A DNA stretch of 10,663 nt from Jimgerdemannia flammicorona (Eukaryota > Mucoromycota > Endogonomycetes > Endogonales > Endogonaceae), in contig RBNI01007093.1 in the NCBI GenBank assembly GCA_003990745.1, forward strand, positions 1 through 10,663. The letters run 5' to 3'. The notes beneath the pieces are model-generated. The model searched no databases, had not been told where the DNA came from, and worked only from the letters and a program-made list of their open reading frames with translations. Shown piece after piece: positions 8,732 to 10,663 of the stretch (positions are counted from its first letter, which is position 1; each line of letters begins with the position of its first letter). A program made the translations under genes and the position numbers.

Positions 8732-8739
8732 TATAAATA
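8732..8739 (+). promoter_or_regulatory. LTR core promoter TATA box
   Basis: TATAAATA followed by ACCCCCTCCCCC lies about 490 bp before the LTR end. Genomic RNA would start about 30 bp downstream, near 8760, in a stretch with CAGACCT repeated twice. A second TATAAATA is at 8546-8553 immediately after the stop codon of the 365-codon ORF. The one at 8732 is favoured because it lies downstream of the repeat pair and upstream of AATAAA. Confidence 0.5.
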
Positions 8740-8856
8740 CCCCCTCCCCCAGACCTCAGAATCTCAGACCTGAACAATCCGAACACAACTCCTGAGCACT
8801 TCCCCACAATACCCCTTCACACAACTACTCCTAGTATAGCAATATCATGAATAGCG

Positions 8857-8862
8857 AATAAA
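8857..8862 (+). terminator. Candidate LTR polyadenylation signal AATAAA
   Basis: AATAAA lies about 120 bp after the TATA box and about 360 bp before the LTR end. The older minus-strand LTR has AATAAA about 320 bp from its end, so the position is conserved between the two LTRs. It would mark the end of the R region. It could also end transcripts from the 365-codon ORF, whose stop is about 315 bp upstream. Confidence 0.45.
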
Positions 8863-9224
8863 CCTATTTAATAACCCACAAACTACTCTTAAGTAAATCC
8901 GCTCCCCATTAGGTCCTACTCCTAACCCCATCACGAAATTTCCTAATTGGGTATTGTCTGCAGCAATACGCCAATTCAACTAAGCTGGTCTTAGTTTCTT
9001 GAACTTTCTGAAATAACGGAAAATCCTGAACATCCAGAACTAGTCCAAGAAAGGACTTTGGTTGAGACATCAACCCGATCTTGAAATCAATAAGCGTAGA
9101 GGACATACTCCATACGAAATTGATCTTGACCATAAGAAAACGGTCTTCTAGAATATCCAGAACTTCTAGAAAACCCTTCCAGAACTACGTAATGGTTACC
9201 CTAAAAAGCAACCCTCTAACAACT

Positions 9225-9236
9225 TGGTAGCAGCGG
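9225..9236 (+). other. Primer-binding site for reverse transcription
   Basis: TGGTAGCAGCGG (with one preceding T) follows the LTR end after a spacer of 3 nt (ACT). It is complementary to a tRNA 3' end reading CCGCTGCTACCA. A tRNA ending in GCTACCA, which implies a 5' A paired with U72, fits initiator methionine tRNA, a common primer of LTR elements. The identity of the primer tRNA is inferred and should be compared with the host's tRNA set. Confidence 0.65.
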
Positions 9237-10663
9237 TTTACAATCCAATTCTGCTTCAAGACGCTTCCTCACCCCGCTACAAATCCTTCTGTGAATTCCT
9301 ACAAGTTGGTATAAAGCCCAACCTCTGACCTGGAATTTATCATGAACCATCTGACAATCTGGAGAGAATTGAACCTAATACACAAGGACAATTTGACCTC
9401 CACACCTGCAACAAGTGGGACAAACTTCATTCAAAAAACGAAGTACTCCGATTAAATCAGCAAATAGGCGAACACCTATTTACCGAACTCCTTGCACTAC
9501 ACCCAGCAAGTCAAGACAAAGAAGGTCTTATAGAAGCCTTCTTTACTCTTCTCAATAAGAGTTTTGTCAGCTCCACAAATCCGAGCGACCTAGGACAACT
9601 AGCGGCAGTCTTTCTAGCCTTAGTACCTCACGAAGCCCAGGCCTCTGTAGCCAAGTGGCTCAACTCTACTGACTTTCACCGAACCAGAACCAAGACTGCA
9701 TTATACTACTGATTCCAGAACAGTAAGGCCCACCATATTCTTAAGGAAGAAGCAAGAGAAACCCTTCATCAACTACCTGATCCCGAACCTGAAGCAGGCC
9801 CTGCTACAACACTACCTGAATCTGAAACCAATATCGAACCAGAACTTGACTTTGAATTAAGTCCATCTGAAATCAGATATACAACTGATTCTGTCTACTT
9901 TGACGCCGAGCAAACCCAAATACATGGGGACCAAACTGAAGAGGAGGAGGAGTATCTCAGTGAATTCGATCCTGGATATACCGCCGAAGGAAACGAATCT
10001 CTGTCAGGACAGAATACACCTACACAGCAACAGACAGCTATCTATCAAGCCCTTACTCCAGATCCACAACTATTACTCCAGCAACTTACATAGACCCAAA
10101 GAACCCCATCACACTCTGCACCAGTACCTCAAGTAGTACCAGTAACACCACTACCAGTAGTTCAACCGCCTCCAGTAAACAACATGGCAAACTAACAGAT
10201 TATAGACCTCACAGCCCAGGTAGCCATAATGGCAGCAACCATTACTGCCTTAGCTGAACAGACCTGACCTACAAAAAATCTGAGTCTACCTACCTTCAAT
10301 AGTACTGCACAAGAAGTCCAAAGCTTCATTAGTGTAGTTGACACCAACTTCGAAGCCAATCAATAGACCAATGAGCGAGTTACTGACCGCGTTCTGACAA
10401 ACAATCAAGACCATACTCTGGAACAACTCTTTGCTACCACTACAGCCTATGTCCGCCGAGTTGTTACATTCTTCCGAGGACCTGCCGAAGAATGGTGGCG
10501 AACCCTTCCTGAAAAACCCCTCACATAGGACACCCGACCTGCAGTAGTTGCTCAGAATGCAGCAAATAATGCCCCAGGATATGGAGACCATCCTGCAGCC
10601 CCTGGACTTAAACAACTCATGATTGCTCAATATCGCAGTGAAACCATGATCGCTGAATCTCGA
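9236..10663 (+). pseudogene. Retrotransposon Gag polyprotein, disabled by seven in-frame stops (partial)
   Basis: One frame (codons starting at 9236, 9239, ...) reads as a protein through to the window end without a frameshift. It has a globular N-terminal region (SFCEFLQVGIKPN, CNKWDKLHSKNEVLRLNQQI, LAAVFLALVPHEAQASVAKW), an acidic section with EEEEE near 9940-9960, a Pro/Val-rich linker (about 10110-10180), and a Ty3/gypsy-type capsid core from about 10283. The core holds FFRGPAEEWWRTL (FFRGPAEEWW at 10469-10498), a hallmark of the retrotransposon Gag family. Stops are TGA 9326, TGA 9710, TAG 10091, TAA 10193, TGA 10265, TAG 10364 and TAG 10526. Each is one C-to-T or G-to-A change from Gln, Trp or Arg. 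No in-frame ATG precedes the conserved region (in-frame stops lie at 9149 and 9167), so the start codon is also lost or lies elsewhere. The nucleocapsid part and Pol are beyond the window. Confidence 0.8.

Larger units (their letters stand above)
7189..9221 (+). repeat. Putative 5' LTR, 2,033 bp, with an internal ORF (alternative: LTR is 8538-9221 only)
   Basis: The 3' boundary is firm: CTCTAACA at 9221 lies 3 nt before the primer-binding site and matches the end of the older LTR. Two starts are possible. At 7189 TGTAAG begins exactly where the older element's chromodomain and CpG-free sequence stop, and it pairs with the end as a short inverted repeat (TGTAAG/CTAACA). At 8538 TGTGAACC begins 23 nt before AGTCATAGTATA, a word that lies 24 nt inside the older 652-bp LTR; this would give 684 bp. 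No polypurine tract precedes 8538, so 8538 is not the start of a normal 3' LTR. The longer version places an intact gene (7445-8542) in U3. The promoter for genomic RNA would be the TATAAATA at 8732, with AATAAA at 8857. Confidence 0.5.
7189..10663 (+). mobile_element. Younger LTR retrotransposon (plus strand), 5' part, runs off the right edge
   Basis: The order is an LTR or LTR-like segment ending CTCTAACA at 9221, a primer-binding site (9225-9236), then a Gag-coding frame to the window end. This fixes it as the 5' portion of an LTR retrotransposon on the plus strand. The Gag core (GPAEEWW) points to the Ty3/gypsy order, and the shared LTR end links it to the older element at 6108-7188. CpG is frequent here and absent to the left, so this element is younger or less mutated. 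It appears to have inserted into the older chromovirus. Protease, reverse transcriptase, integrase and the 3' LTR must lie to the right, if present. Confidence 0.7.

Noticed and set aside
8909..9133. 74-codon open frame on the minus strand within the LTR
   Set aside because: It is antisense in the U5 part of the LTR, has no conserved features, and the matching part of the older LTR does not keep it open.
10286..10630. 114-codon open frame on the minus strand opposite gag
   Set aside because: It is the antisense of a recognisable Gag capsid frame and a by-product of its codon usage.

Overview
The window looks like nuclear DNA of a filamentous ascomycete. The evidence is a cullin-3 gene of fungal type split by many short spliceosomal introns, next to chromodomain-type Ty3/gypsy retrotransposon DNA that carries RIP-like or methylation-driven C-to-T decay. 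The intron density and the CpG-centred decay would fit an early-diverging Pezizomycotina lineage such as Pezizomycetes. That placement is a guess.

Layout. (1) Positions 1-4105, minus strand: a nearly complete cullin-3 gene, the scaffold of a BTB-type ubiquitin ligase. Eleven exons can be joined in frame. Only the last few codons, in a twelfth exon, fall off the left edge. (2) 4106-5200: intergenic DNA with the presumed cullin promoter and a pair of CACGTG boxes; no gene recognised. (3) About 5200-6107: an extreme AT block (roughly 5% G+C in sampled lines) with no coding content. (4) 6108-7188: the 3' end of an old chromovirus lying on the minus strand (chromodomain remnant, polypurine tract, 652-bp LTR). 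It contains no CpG at all. (5) 7189-10663: a younger, CpG-containing LTR retrotransposon on the plus strand that appears to have inserted into the older one. It has a long LTR or LTR-like segment, a primer-binding site and a gag frame broken by seven stops, and it runs off the right edge.

The most unusual object is an intact 365-codon gene (7445-8542) of unknown function in the segment 7189-8537, directly upstream of, or inside, the younger element's 5' LTR. It has its own TATA box and leader, an acidic C-terminal half and two PY-type motifs (LPEY, PPAY). It has stayed open while the neighbouring gag frame has collected seven stops. Both putative promoters in this LTR, the one before the unknown ORF and the one for the genomic RNA, have two Gcn4/AP-1-type sites (TGA[C/G]TCA) a short distance upstream of a TATA box. 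Either this is a retrotransposon with a 2.03-kb LTR encoding an accessory protein, or an accessory ORF segment abuts an ordinary 684-bp LTR. The window alone does not decide between them.

The cullin gene and the retroelements show no functional link; the cullin is the conserved host gene at the edge of a repeat-rich, decayed tract.
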